A stretch of 64,000 bases of DNA from Pseudomonadota bacterium (GTDB lineage Bacteria > Pseudomonadota > Alphaproteobacteria > Rhizobiales > Hyphomicrobiaceae), in assembly GCA_018242295.1 (NCBI GenBank), contig JAFECE010000011.1:992001-1056000 (forward strand), read 5' to 3'. Positions 34,043-43,746 of this stretch are shown here, piece after piece; within the stretch, counting starts at the first letter, position 1; each line of letters opens with the position of its first letter. Under the pieces are notes generated by a model that saw only the letters and a list, made by a program, of their open reading frames with translations, ran no database searches and was not told where the DNA came from. The translations under genes were made by a program, and so were the position numbers.

Positions 34043-34530
34043 CACGTGCCTGTAATTCTCGCCGTTTCAGGGGAATTCGGAATTGGGAACTATCCAGCTA
34101 TTATGGTTAGACAATGAGACCCCTGGCCATCGAATGGAATGAAACATGTATTCAAAACGAATTATTCCATCTAATAAACTCTAATTATGCACTAGTGCCC
34201 GCCTGCGGTCGCTGCCCCTTATGATCGCCCAGGCAGTATTGAATCAGCATAGAAAGCGTGGTTCTTTCATGCGCTTGCGCGTTGCACCCATAATTATTTG
34301 AAAGAGTATAATCCCTTTTATTTTCACATCGAGTGAAATGGAATTCGTTGCGACGATTCTTAATTAACCATATTCAATTTCGCGAGTAATTAAATCTGGC
34401 CATATCGCTGCCCCGTTTTCCATATTGATTTATTTCCGGCGGGGGATCGCATAAATCGGACGGCATTTCGCGCGATCATGCAATTTCGAGTTCTGCCCCG
34501 ACGGGTATCGGGCAGATTGGACTGGGGGTT
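34043..34530. promoter_or_regulatory. AT-rich divergent promoter region
   Basis: About 490 bases between the two divergent arms of the cytochrome locus, noticeably richer in A/T than its surroundings (for example 34135-34200 and 34300-34435). It should hold both promoters. I cannot name a specific operator. Confidence 0.5.
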
Positions 34531-36396
34531 ATGGTTCAAGTTTCGCGTGTTTCACTGCTCGCCTGCGTGTGCGTGGGCGCGACGTTGGTCTGCGTTATGT
34601 TCTCTCAACAAAACGCGATCGCGGGGCCCGGGGGCGTCGAGCAAACTCAACAGGCCAATTCTCAGCAGAAATCAGGAAAGACTGGCGGGGCGCCCGGAGA
34701 AGGCGACCCTGCGAACGCCAAGAGTATCGAGATCGTAAGATCTAACGCCGATGCTCACAGCGGCCAGGACGAGTCTCTATATCCCACTGCTGCACAATGC
34801 GGCGGATGCCATAAGCAAATTTATGAGGAGTGGTCGTCCTCACAGCATGCCTATGCGTCCATCTCGCCGATGTTCCACAAATTCGAGCAGAAGTTCCAAT
34901 CTCTCACTCAAGGCACGGTCGGCACCTTTTGCGTGCGATGCCATCAACAGGTCGGCACTCAGCTCGGCGAGGCACGCGAAGCACCACTCTGGTCGCGCAG
35001 TCAGATCTCGCGCGAGGGCATAACATGCATCACTTGCCACCGGGTCAAGGAACAGTACGGCAAGGTCAACGGCGAGCGCCGTGTCGAGCCGGGAAAAATC
35101 TACGAGCCCGTGTATGGCAGCGGCGAAAAGAGCGTCATCAAAAAGGTCCTGGCCAACAAGGAAACCTACTCGGTCAAAACGGGAGCTGACGGGCGCGGCA
35201 ACGACATTCACAAGGGCATGATCACCAACGATCAGATCACTAAGTCCGAGTTCTGCGTCAGCTGCCACCAGGTTGCGGTCAACCTCGGCATCAAGTTGGA
35301 AATCGTTTGGGATCAATATCGCGACAGCCCTGCACGCAAAGCCGGCGTGACTTGTCAGGACTGCCACATGGGCAAGTCTCCCGGGAAGCCTGCAGGCTAT
35401 GCCGCCGCGCCCTCTGCGATTGTTGGCGGCAAGGAGATCAACCCCGGGCGGAAGCATGCGAACCACCGATTTATCGGTCCAGGTTATTCCATCGCGCATC
35501 CTGGCATCTTCCCGCACAACACGAAGGCTCTGGCCACGAGCATTGAGGACTGGTTGCAATTCGATTGGCGCGCCGGATGGGGTAGTCCCAAGTTCGAAGA
35601 CATGGTTGCGGCTGGAAAGATCAATGTCAAATTTCCAAAGCGTTGGGCCGATCAGAGCGATCGCGAAGATGCCAGAGAGATCATCGACGAGAATCTGAAA
35701 AAGCTCGATGAGCGTGACAAGCTCCGGCGCCAAGTGATGGAGAACAGCAGCAAGGTCGACGGTCCCTACATTGAGGGTACTCCGAGAGTCGGCGCGGATT
35801 TGGCGTTCTCCTATAAGATCAAGAACATCAATACCGGACACAATCTCCCGTCCGGCTCGCTTGGGGCTCAACCGCAGCTCTGGGTGAACGTCGCCGTCGT
35901 CGATCCCGATGGCAAGAACATCTGGGAGTCCGGCTACGTCGATAGTAACGGGGATATGGCCGATCTGCATAGTCTGGACGTCGCAGCTGGCCGCATCGAT
36001 ACGGACCAAATGCTGGTGAACTTTCAGACCAAATTTCTGACGACCAATGTCAAAGGCACTGACCGCGAGATGTACTTGCCGGTGAACTTCGACGTCGATC
36101 CGCTACCCCAGCTGCGTCCGCCGGGAATTCCGACCACGGTTCTCAACCATCCGCCACTCGTGCGTATGGAGAACCATTCTCTGCCGCCGCTCGGGGTGAG
36201 GGATGCCAAATATACGGTGCCGGGAAATCTGATCAAAAAGCCCGGCAAATATCGTCTTGCCTTCCGCATGCGCAGCCGCGCCGAGCCTATCTATTTCATG
36301 CGTTTCGTCGGTGCCACCAGGGCCATGGAGGAGAGCATGAACGAGCGGATGATGAACTTCCATGACTTCGAAGTTGATGTCCATGTGAACGGGTAA
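34531..36396 (+). CDS. Exported pentahaem cytochrome c with beta-sandwich C-terminus
   Basis: 621 residues. Signal peptide (VSLLACVCVGATLVCVMF...AIAG), then a Gly/Gln linker, then five CXXCH sites (CGGCH, CVRCH, CITCH, CVSCH, CQDCH) between residues ~88 and ~280. The C-terminal ~260 residues lack haem sites and hold NTGHNLPSGSLG, a motif seen in c554-like multihaem families, within a predicted beta-rich domain. ATG 34531 follows GGGGG. It is divergent from the reductase gene and precedes the barrel gene by 128 bases. Confidence 0.8.
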   Translation: MVQVSRVSLLACVCVGATLVCVMFSQQNAIAGPGGVEQTQQANSQQKSGKTGGAPGEGDPANAKSIEIVRSNADAHSGQDESLYPTAAQCGGCHKQIYEEWSSSQHAYASISPMFHKFEQKFQSLTQGTVGTFCVRCHQQVGTQLGEAREAPLWSRSQISREGITCITCHRVKEQYGKVNGERRVEPGKIYEPVYGSGEKSVIKKVLANKETYSVKTGADGRGNDIHKGMITNDQITKSEFCVSCHQVAVNLGIKLEIVWDQYRDSPARKAGVTCQDCHMGKSPGKPAGYAAAPSAIVGGKEINPGRKHANHRFIGPGYSIAHPGIFPHNTKALATSIEDWLQFDWRAGWGSPKFEDMVAAGKINVKFPKRWADQSDREDAREIIDENLKKLDERDKLRRQVMENSSKVDGPYIEGTPRVGADLAFSYKIKNINTGHNLPSGSLGAQPQLWVNVAVVDPDGKNIWESGYVDSNGDMADLHSLDVAAGRIDTDQMLVNFQTKFLTTNVKGTDREMYLPVNFDVDPLPQLRPPGIPTTVLNHPPLVRMENHSLPPLGVRDAKYTVPGNLIKKPGKYRLAFRMRSRAEPIYFMRFVGATRAMEESMNERMMNFHDFEVDVHVNG

Positions 36397-36524
36397 CACC
36401 GAATAGCCGAGCGTTTCGGATTTGGTCTCGCCACGAGTCCAAAAAAGCGGGTCCGAAGCCTCTCTGAAGCCTCCTGATGCTCGAGCGAGCTTATGAGCCA
36501 GGGGCATGAAGTGGGAGCTTCCAG

Positions 36525-38198
36525 ATGACCTGCTACGCGAAGGGCAACCTTCGATATCGAACGAGTGCAACGACTGCTGTTATTGTTCTGTTGGCTGGAA
36601 GCTATCTGACGATGTCCGGCACCAGCGCAAAAACTGAACCACGTGAAGGTGGCTCCGAGGCCGGCAAAGACGATGGTTGGATTGCGACGTTGTCCAGCGC
36701 GACACCTGCCAATTCTCAGTCCGAAGGGAAACGCGAAAACGAGACAATCGTTCCAAAGCAGAACCTCGGGGGTGACGTCAGTAAATCGACTTCAGAAGAC
36801 GAAAGCGAAAAGAAGCCTCGCAAGAAGAGCCAATCGACAAAGAGCGCCTTCCGCTCGGATCCTCAGTACGAAAAGAAATATGATGCCGAAGGACAATCCG
36901 AAATCTACGGCGGGAAAACCGCTGTCGAGCCGCCGCGCCCGCTGCTTGAGCTCGGTCGCGAGCAATATACTTCAGGGATCTACGACGAGAGCAGCACGCT
37001 TTTCGGGAAATTGAATCCGTTGCTGCCGGGGCTCTCCGTCTACGGCGATTGGAGGACGGCGGTGGCCTACAATAGCAACAACGGCAAGGATATCGCGCAG
37101 GTCGCGACGCGGTTGAATCTCGATGTCGATTTCAAGCTGACGGCAACAGAACGCATCCATGCCTTCTTTACGCCGCTTCAGGACGGCACGAAATTCACTC
37201 GCTTCGAGTTCGGCGGCGGTGATGGTAACGGTAAGTTCAACGACGAACTCAATCTCAATCCGCAGACTCTGTTTTTTGAGGGCGACGCCGGCTCCATTTA
37301 TTCGGGCCTCACGGGTCAGTACGCCGGATTCGATCTGCCCTTTACTGTCGGTCTCTTCCCGCTGTTCCTGCAGAACGGGATCTGGGCAAACGACGCGATC
37401 CTCGGCGGTGCGGTGACGCTGCCCGCGCGGAATTCATCGGCGCTTGGTCTCTCCAACTTCGACATCACCTTCTTCGCCGGGTTTGACAACATAGACAACG
37501 CCAGTTTCGTCAAAGCGAACGGCAAGGTTGACAACGATAACGCCAACCTCTTCGGCGTGACGACGTTTGTCGACGCTTTCAACGGCTATATCGAAGCGGG
37601 ATATGGCTTTCTGCAAGGCACTGGCCCTGAGGACGGCGTCGAGCAGCACTTCCTGACAGCCGCTTACAGCCGGCGCTATGCCAACACGATCTCGAACTCG
37701 ACCCGTGTGTTTGCGAACTTCGGTGACGATGGGCACGGAAACGGCGACGGCGTGGCCATCATTTCGGAAAACAGCCTGATCTCGCCCTTACCGAGCACGC
37801 TTCTTCCCTACGCCAATTTCTTCGTCGGCTTCGGCAATCCGACGCCCCTCGTCGATGGCAATAACGCGGGCATACTGAAGAACGTCGGCATCAACTTCGA
37901 GACCGACGCACTGACTGGCTACCCGAAGCTTGGCGACACCGCCTCCAACACGTTCGGCGGCGCGCTCGGTGTCGAGTATCTCTTCAATCTGGATCAGCAA
38001 CTCGTCTTCGAGGTAGCGACGGTGCAGCCGTTCGAAAATGACAATATCGGTGCCAAAGGTTCGCAGTACGGATTCGGTATCCGCTATCAGATCCCCATCA
38101 CCCGATCCTGGCTGTTCCGCGCCGATGCGACCTATCAGATCCAAGAAGGCGTGGACGATAATTTCGGTTTCCGCACCGAACTTCGGAGCAAATTCTAA
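36525..38198 (+). CDS. Outer-membrane beta-barrel (porin-like) protein
   Basis: 557 residues. N-terminal hydrophobic signal (TTAVIVLLAGSYLTMSGTSA), then a disordered charged region to ~residue 110 (Lys/Glu/Ser-rich), then ~430 residues of alternating amphipathic strands (for example YGDWRTAVAYN, TRLNLDVDFKLT, YIEAGYGFLQG) ending in Phe (FRTELRSKF), the usual barrel-closing residue. Strong ribosome site GGGAG. With the pentahaem gene it recalls porin-cytochrome pairs (MtrAB, PioAB), though neither sequence identifies it as such. Confidence 0.75.
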   Translation: MTCYAKGNLRYRTSATTAVIVLLAGSYLTMSGTSAKTEPREGGSEAGKDDGWIATLSSATPANSQSEGKRENETIVPKQNLGGDVSKSTSEDESEKKPRKKSQSTKSAFRSDPQYEKKYDAEGQSEIYGGKTAVEPPRPLLELGREQYTSGIYDESSTLFGKLNPLLPGLSVYGDWRTAVAYNSNNGKDIAQVATRLNLDVDFKLTATERIHAFFTPLQDGTKFTRFEFGGGDGNGKFNDELNLNPQTLFFEGDAGSIYSGLTGQYAGFDLPFTVGLFPLFLQNGIWANDAILGGAVTLPARNSSALGLSNFDITFFAGFDNIDNASFVKANGKVDNDNANLFGVTTFVDAFNGYIEAGYGFLQGTGPEDGVEQHFLTAAYSRRYANTISNSTRVFANFGDDGHGNGDGVAIISENSLISPLPSTLLPYANFFVGFGNPTPLVDGNNAGILKNVGINFETDALTGYPKLGDTASNTFGGALGVEYLFNLDQQLVFEVATVQPFENDNIGAKGSQYGFGIRYQIPITRSWLFRADATYQIQEGVDDNFGFRTELRSKF

Positions 38199-38241
38199 GT
38201 GACCAAAGGTAGCTGCCGATCTGACGCGGACGTTCTGCGCC

Positions 38242-38931
38242 TTATCGAGGCCGAGCGATGGCGTCGATCTCGATGTCGACGTCATCGTCGACCATCGCCC
38301 GGTAGTCCGTCATGTTGAATGCGCTGCGCTGGATGCGGGTCGTAGCGACAAATCTGCGGGCACCGGCGTCGTACTTGAGTGCCGGGTCGTCGTGTGGCTC
38401 GATTCTGACTTGGAGCATGACGGGTTTGGTGATGCCATTGACTGTCATCTCGCCCGAGACCGCGGCGGTGGTCGGCGAGTCCGTTCGGACCGCGAGGCTC
38501 CTAAAGGCGATAACCGGCGATCCCTCGACGTTGAAAAAAGCCGCGCCCTTGAGCTCGCTGTCGATAAGTGCTTCGCCGGTCGTGAGGCTTGCTGCAGCGA
38601 TCGAAGCATTGATCTTGCTTTTCCCGGGGGCGCCTTCATCATAGTCGAGTGTACCGCTGACCTTTGTGAAGCGGCCGCGCTGCGTCGCGTAAGCCATCTT
38701 ATAGATGAAGCGGACCTCGGTGCGGCGCTGGTCGAATTCGAAGCGACGGGCGTGGACGGCCGGTGCGCCGGCGACAGTTAGTTCTGCCGCAAGTAATGCG
38801 ACAAGCGCCATCCGCAGTGATGTCGGTGCTTTGGCCGGCGACGCACACTCAGAGAGTTTGCGGCTGCACCCTATGATCTCGGCTTCTGCAATATTCCGGC
38901 GAATATCATTGCGTAAACGTTTGCCTTTCAT
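38242..38931 (-). CDS. YceI family exported lipid-binding protein
   Basis: About 229 residues from ATG 38931. A basic N-terminus is followed by a hydrophobic export segment (ALVALLAAELTVAGAPAVHA), then the lipocalin-like YceI domain: FEFDQRRTEVRFIYKM, GTLDYDEGAPGKSKINASI, GEMTVNGITKPV, FNMTDYR. It binds long isoprenoid-type lipids in the periplasm. The start is uncertain: ATG 38811 would begin right at the hydrophobic segment. It overlaps the small gene upstream. Confidence 0.8.
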   Translation of the reverse strand: MKGKRLRNDIRRNIAEAEIIGCSRKLSECASPAKAPTSLRMALVALLAAELTVAGAPAVHARRFEFDQRRTEVRFIYKMAYATQRGRFTKVSGTLDYDEGAPGKSKINASIAAASLTTGEALIDSELKGAAFFNVEGSPVIAFRSLAVRTDSPTTAAVSGEMTVNGITKPVMLQVRIEPHDDPALKYDAGARRFVATTRIQRSAFNMTDYRAMVDDDVDIEIDAIARPR

Positions 38932-39139
38932 CACTCTGCCTTTCGCCATTGATATTTTTGGAGAAGCCAGTGCCACGCTTTCTGCCGTCTTCAACGCCAT
39001 TCGTTCGAGTCAGGGCTGCAACGACTTCCGAAATGCCGTCTCTCCCGGCTGTCGCGCCGCTGAGAATGATCCAGGCAACTGCCAACAAAACGAGCGGATA
39101 GAGGAATACGACGATCAAATCGAGAATCGTTGTCGCCAT
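38906..39139 (-). CDS. Small membrane protein (77 aa)
   Basis: One strong helix (LDLIVVFLYPLVLLAVAWIILSG) near the N-terminus, then a hydrophilic tail. Ribosome site GGAAGAAA precedes ATG 39139. Its end overlaps the start chosen for YceI by 26 bases, consistent with coupling. No family recognised. Confidence 0.5.
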   Translation of the reverse strand: MATTILDLIVVFLYPLVLLAVAWIILSGATAGRDGISEVVAALTRTNGVEDGRKRGTGFSKNINGERQSDERQTFTQ

Positions 39140-39495
39140 CGCGCTTTCTTCCGTGACTCGTTTACGGAGCGTGCCGCGTCAAAAAGGTGCCGCACATAAA
39201 GCGCGCCACATTTTTCTCGGTTATCGCGTGCGACGAATTCCGTATATGAGATGGGACAATCCCATTTGCCGGTCTCCCCAATTGCACAATTCGATTGCGG
39301 AATGGCGAAAATGGGTTCGAGAAATACTCCGTTTTTCAATATCGTAACGACAATAGATCCGAATACGGAATAGCAAATGCCGCATTTATTGGGCTGGCAG
39401 AGCCATTCGGCGTTCTGGCCGGTGCTGCGCACCGGACGATCACATTTCATTTCAGTACTTGATTGCAGGGTCGTGAAGCGATTGCGTACCGCCAA
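39115..39495 (-). CDS. Possible Cys-rich hypothetical protein
   Basis: Up to 126 residues with seven Cys in the body, including CGICYSVFG and WDCPISYTEF, so amino-acid use is not random. No ribosome site can be seen and it overlaps the next gene by 25 bases. It may be a fragment or not coding. Confidence 0.3.
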   Translation of the reverse strand: MAVRNRFTTLQSSTEMKCDRPVRSTGQNAEWLCQPNKCGICYSVFGSIVVTILKNGVFLEPIFAIPQSNCAIGETGKWDCPISYTEFVARDNREKCGALYVRHLFDAARSVNESRKKARWRQRFSI

Positions 39496-39832
39496 TCTTG
39501 CCGTCGCTTGCTTTGTTCGGGCATGGGACGTCGTCCAGCGCCTCTACTCGAAGGTCGTGCGGGCGTGCAAAAGCCGTTGGAGGAGTTGAGGCGACTACCG
39601 CAAAGGGCGACGCGGCCAGCCCCGCGAGAGGAGGCGTATGCGCTTCGCGATGCTCCCTTGTGGAGGCTGACGAGCATCACCTGGCTGTCGTCCCTCCGAT
39701 CGCCTTTGAGTGGCACCAGCGTCCGGGGAACGTGCTCGGAGAGCATATTAGCCGAACCGTTTCTCGCCTGGCCGCGCGTCCCGATGCTGTGCGCATCGTC
39801 CACGGCAAAGTCAGAATGAAAATGAGAAGTGC

Positions 39833-39907
39833 TGGTGCCGGCTGTAGGATTTGAACCTACGACCCCCTGATTACAAATCAGGTGCACTACCACTGTGCTA
39901 AGCCGGC
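39833..39907 (-). tRNA. tRNA-Thr(TGT)
   Basis: 75 bases with encoded CCA. The acceptor stem is GCCGGCT/AGCCGGC, the anticodon stem-loop is CTGATTTGTAATCAG (anticodon TGT), and the T arm is CGTAGGTTCAAATCCTACA. It folds fully on the minus strand. Confidence 0.95.
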
Positions 39908-40117
39908 CTGCTAAAAGTACCTGCGGTGCCGCCCCGTTCGGGCGTCGTTTTGGATGCGTCGCCGCTGGGGTATGCCCGATCGCGCTGGCGCTTGATACAA
40001 GACGGGGAGGGTGGTGTGCAAGTGTCCCACCGCATCTTCGGTGACGCGGGCAATTTGGACAAAAAAGAAGCAGAGATTGCTCCCTGCTTCCTTGGCTTTC
40101 CGATTAAAAGCGATGTG

Positions 40118-40474
40118 TTACGGGCACCACCAAACCGGCCCGATCGCCATGCACCCACGCCGGCTCCAGTCGCCGGGTCGCTTGTTATAGCGATGCCACC
40201 CATTGGGCGGATGTCTGTCGCGCCGTTTATGGTAGTATGGCTTCTTCCGGTGATCGTCCCTGTAATCGATCTGCTGGGTCGCTGTTGAGGCTGCGATGTG
40301 TGCGGGTGCGCCCACCGTCATTGCCGATGCAGACGACGCGGAAATTATCGATGCAGCCACGGCACACAGCGCAATACTCTTGATTCCCAAAGTTGTCCTC
40401 CCGATTTCGAAATCACCAACCGCGCCTAAACGCTTAGAGTTGGTTCTGGTTCCATTATTCATTGCTAACGACAT
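40118..40474 (-). CDS. Small secreted basic protein (about 118 aa)
   Basis: Export segment IKSIALCAVAASIISASSASA, then a mature part rich in His, Arg, Tyr and Pro (YRDDHRKKPYYHKRRDRHPP) ending in Trp and Cys (GCMAIGPVWWCP). It resembles the BA14K-like group of short exported rhizobial proteins in style. Start among ATG 40474, ATG 40462 or TTG 40483. Confidence 0.6.
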   Translation of the reverse strand: MSLAMNNGTRTNSKRLGAVGDFEIGRTTLGIKSIALCAVAASIISASSASAMTVGAPAHIAASTATQQIDYRDDHRKKPYYHKRRDRHPPNGWHRYNKRPGDWSRRGCMAIGPVWWCP

Positions 40475-40662
40475 CAACGACAAATCCCGTCGGTGAGATC
40501 AACCCGGCGGCTTTTTTCTTGCGAAGCGGTCGCACCACTGCGCCGGGCCGGCTTGCCGAAGCAAATCAAACAGTTGGGCGATGCCTTGCGTTGAGTGCAA
40601 ACCGACAGTGCGAAGCTGCATCGGGACGTGGTACAGTCACGTCGGCGAGAGGAGATCGAGTC

Positions 40663-40851
40663 ATGCAGTTCGCCGTGGGTTTCAAGTCTGACGGAAAGCT
40701 GGGGCACGTTCTTATCGACGGCGACGATGCTCTCGTGGCCGCACTCAAACTGAAGGCGCAGTGTCCGACGGCGGTCATCATGTATGTTCGGCCGCGAAAC
40801 CGTCGTGGCGACAGTCGTCATCCGCCGCTGCCGGCTCTTTCGCCGAACTGA
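40663..40851 (+). CDS. Small conserved protein (62 aa)
   Basis: MQFAVGFKSDGKLGHVLIDG, then ALVAALKLKAQCPTAVIMYV and a basic C-terminus (RPRNRRGDSRHP). I recall the same pattern in many Hyphomicrobiales genomes without a function. Good ribosome site GAGAGGAG. The longer frame starting at 40462 is not supported. Confidence 0.65.
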   Translation: MQFAVGFKSDGKLGHVLIDGDDALVAALKLKAQCPTAVIMYVRPRNRRGDSRHPPLPALSPN

Positions 40852-40869
40852 TTTTCCGTCAAGCCACGC

Positions 40870-41694
40870 TCAGGATCTTGGTCGCGGAAGGTGTCGCCGA
40901 ACTGTTTCGGCGATGAGGAGGTCTGCAAGGACGATTGCACATCCGGCGTATCGCTTCGCAAGGCGGCGTGGATTCGTCGCCAGCCTCCACATCCATTCGA
41001 GGCCGAGCTTTCTGAAAAGTCCTGGCGCCCGTATCTGCGCTCCGGCGAGGAAATCGAGCGACGCTCCCGAGCAGATCATGCCGCAGGCCAGACCATGGGC
41101 GCGGGCGTGCTCGGCAAAAATTTCCTGTTTCGGTGCGCCAAGTGCGACGATGCAGATGTGCGCTCCCGATTTTTTGATGGTCTCGATGGCGCGGTCTGCC
41201 TCGTCTCCTTCGGGATCGAAGGCGCGAGATGGCGACAGCATTCCTGCTATCTTCAAGAGACCGTCGGTGGCGCTGGTGATTTCGTTTGCGGCTTTCGTCA
41301 GCACCGCTTCCGTGGATCCGAAAAGAAAAACGGGGAGCCCGGCGGCAGCGGCGGCGTCAAGCAACGGGAGCAGCATGTCCGATCCAGTCGCGCGGGCGAC
41401 GCTTGGCTCCTGCAGGCGTGCAAGCCAGGCGACAGGCGCGCCGTCGGCGGTGACGATGTCAGCGTTGCTGTAGGCGCGGCGGAACCGCTCGTCGTTTCGA
41501 AGCTTCACGAGGTGGTCGAGATTCAAAGTGAAGACCGTAAAGGCATCTCTTGATTTGGCCCGGCCGATGATGCGGGAGATCGCCGTTTCCATGTCCGGCG
41601 TATTGATCGCCCAACCATCGACATAGGCGAGAGTTGGGATTTGCTCTTCCGCCGAGGCGAGGGCGGCGGCATTTTGGATCTGTTGCACTGTCAC
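40870..41694 (-). CDS. WecG/TagA/CpsF family glycosyltransferase
   Basis: 274 residues with the family's conserved blocks: FTLNLDHLVKLRNDERFRRA, ADGAPVAWLARL, ALGAPKQEIFAEH, and a C-terminal LGLEWMWRLATNPRRL. GT26 enzymes transfer N-acetylmannosamine(-uronate) to lipid-linked intermediates in capsule, teichoic acid or common-antigen assembly. It is divergent from a priming sugar transferase gene, so an exopolysaccharide role is likely. Confidence 0.9.
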   Translation of the reverse strand: MTVQQIQNAAALASAEEQIPTLAYVDGWAINTPDMETAISRIIGRAKSRDAFTVFTLNLDHLVKLRNDERFRRAYSNADIVTADGAPVAWLARLQEPSVARATGSDMLLPLLDAAAAAGLPVFLFGSTEAVLTKAANEITSATDGLLKIAGMLSPSRAFDPEGDEADRAIETIKKSGAHICIVALGAPKQEIFAEHARAHGLACGMICSGASLDFLAGAQIRAPGLFRKLGLEWMWRLATNPRRLAKRYAGCAIVLADLLIAETVRRHLPRPRS

Positions 41695-42127
41695 TCTCTG
41701 ATCCGGCTAGCGAGTCCTTGAAGGCTCGTGGCGGAGCAAGTCCCATGCCTCGCAATCGAGAGCGGGTCGGGAGCGGCGGCGCGGGGGGCGCCGTCAAGAT
41801 CTGTGCCATTTTTGGGGACGAACGTCCCGATATTGCACGGTGAGCGCGATGCGCTTTGGAACTGTCAGGGGAAACGCCGCGGCGAGGCGGAAGGGCCCTC
41901 GTTCTTCCCGTTTATTGAGGATGCGCCTTGCGCAGCCAATCCACGGGAGTTGAAAAAAGATCAGGTAATTCAAGGCATTTTCGCGTTGGCGTGCCGTTGC
42001 AACTCGCGAGATGACGAACGCCTAATCCTTCGTCGCTCGTCACGCCGCTCCATCGCGGCCCGGCAAATGCATTGCTGGCGGCGGGCAGGTTTTGGCTGCC
42101 TGCTGTTCTGACGAGGAAGACGTACCC
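41695..42127. promoter_or_regulatory. Divergent promoter region of the polysaccharide genes
   Basis: 433 bases with no good coding frame between the divergent glycosyltransferase genes. No specific operator recognised. Confidence 0.4.
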
Positions 42128-43570
42128 GTGCTTGCTACTGTCCGACAACTCGCGTCGCCGAACTTCGTAGGGTTCTCGCGCTTTGCTTTGGCCCAATCGT
42201 GCTTCGGCGCCACCGCATTGCTGATCGAGCTTGGCAGCATCGTTCTGATCTCGATCGTGACCGGCATGGCGTACCATGGGCTCGTCTATGGGGAGCAGGG
42301 CCTCGTCGAAAGCTATGCCGCGATCGGTGTCCTTGCCGGGCTTGGCTACACTGCCGCGTTTCTCATTCGCGACGAGTATGCCCTCGGCGTTCTGCTGGAG
42401 AAAGGACGGAGCCCGGGACGTATCTTTCTGACGTGGAGCCTGGTCTTTGTCGGACTTTCGATCGTCGGCTTTCTGACGAAGACCACGCACGAATTCTCGC
42501 GCGGATGGCTGGTCGTGTTTTTCGTATCTGGCTTGGCGGGAGTGCTTTTCCTCACCGCGATGCTGAGCCTCGCGGTCGCTCACGTCATGGCGCGCGGCTG
42601 GGTGCGCCGGAGGAAAGTGATGATCGTGGCGACGGACCGGGAGGTCGCGTCACTCGAGAAGGAAATGAACGAAGGCGCAACCGGCTTTTGGGTCATTGCG
42701 CGGACTGTGGCTCCGAATACGGCGCAGGAGCCGGATGAAATCGACGCCGTGCTCGATGCGGCGGTCGCCAACGCCCGGGCACTGGCCGTCGAAGACATCG
42801 TCATATCGAATGGGCTTTGCAACGGCTCGTTTCTGGAGCGCGCGGTCAACGCGTTCAAGGTTCTGCCCGTCGCGTTGCACCTCAGCACGAGCAGCTTCGT
42901 CGGGCGTTTCAAAGATGCGCGCCTCGCCCGGTTCGGGCAAGCCGCGACGCTTTCTTTGACGCGGCCGCCGCTCGGTCCATTCGAGGCAGCCACGAAGCGC
43001 TCGTTCGATATGGTGGCCGCGGGCGTGGCGCTCGTCCTACTAAGCCCGCTGTTTGCAGCGATCGCGCTTTTCATCAAGCTCGATAGCCCGGGACCGGTCT
43101 TTTTCAAGCAGCGCCGGCGTGGCTACAACACCGAGGAATTCCGCATCTGGAAATTTCGCACCATGACGTCGCTGGACGATGGAGAAGTCATCGTGCAGGC
43201 GACCGAGAACGATCGCCGCATTACGGCCGTCGGGGATTTCTTGCGGCGGACGTCGCTCGACGAGCTTCCGCAGCTCATCAATGTGCTCAAGGGTGAAATG
43301 TCTCTCGTCGGACCTCGGCCGCATGCTGTTGCGCATGACCGCTTCTTCGAGCGACGGATCGAGCTTTATCCGCGGCGGCTGAACGTCAAGCCCGGCATCA
43401 CGGGATGGGCGCAGGTGAACGGTTTCCGTGGTGAGACACGCACGGAGGAGGCGATGCGGCAACGTGTCGATCACGATCTCTATTACATCGACAATTGCTC
43501 GCTCGGTTTCGATCTCTACATTCTGTTGCTGACGTTGATTTCGCCCAAGGCGGGGCGCAACGCCCGTTGA
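42128..43570 (+). CDS. Polyprenyl glycosylphosphotransferase (exopolysaccharide priming enzyme)
   Basis: 480 residues from GTG 42128 (GAGGAAG upstream). There are four N-terminal membrane helices (~residues 25-145), then a Rossmann-like middle part, then a C-terminal bacterial sugar transferase domain. That domain starts FEAATKRSFDMVAAGVALVLLSPLFAA (fifth helix) and holds GPVFFKQRRRGY, IWKFRTM, DELPQLINVLKGEMSLVGPRP and PGITGWAQVNG. It loads the first sugar phosphate onto undecaprenyl phosphate. It is the WbaP/ExoY-like long form. Confidence 0.9.
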   Translation: MLATVRQLASPNFVGFSRFALAQSCFGATALLIELGSIVLISIVTGMAYHGLVYGEQGLVESYAAIGVLAGLGYTAAFLIRDEYALGVLLEKGRSPGRIFLTWSLVFVGLSIVGFLTKTTHEFSRGWLVVFFVSGLAGVLFLTAMLSLAVAHVMARGWVRRRKVMIVATDREVASLEKEMNEGATGFWVIARTVAPNTAQEPDEIDAVLDAAVANARALAVEDIVISNGLCNGSFLERAVNAFKVLPVALHLSTSSFVGRFKDARLARFGQAATLSLTRPPLGPFEAATKRSFDMVAAGVALVLLSPLFAAIALFIKLDSPGPVFFKQRRRGYNTEEFRIWKFRTMTSLDDGEVIVQATENDRRITAVGDFLRRTSLDELPQLINVLKGEMSLVGPRPHAVAHDRFFERRIELYPRRLNVKPGITGWAQVNGFRGETRTEEAMRQRVDHDLYYIDNCSLGFDLYILLLTLISPKAGRNAR

Positions 43571-43746
43571 GGGAATGTGCCATTCGGCAGCAAGGGCAGA
43601 GATGTAACGGCCGCGTTGAATTCGGTGCCGGGATTCGTTCGCGGGATGGCGTTCAAGCGTTCTTAAGATAATCTCGACGACGATTCTTGCTGCTTTCGCG
43701 CGATGCGTGCGCGAAGCCGATCCGGAACCACCAGGGAGTTTCACCA

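Noticed and set aside
34840-36009. A 389-codon minus-strand frame opposite the pentahaem cytochrome
   Set aside because: The plus-strand frame has five haem motifs and a signal peptide; the opposite frame has none.
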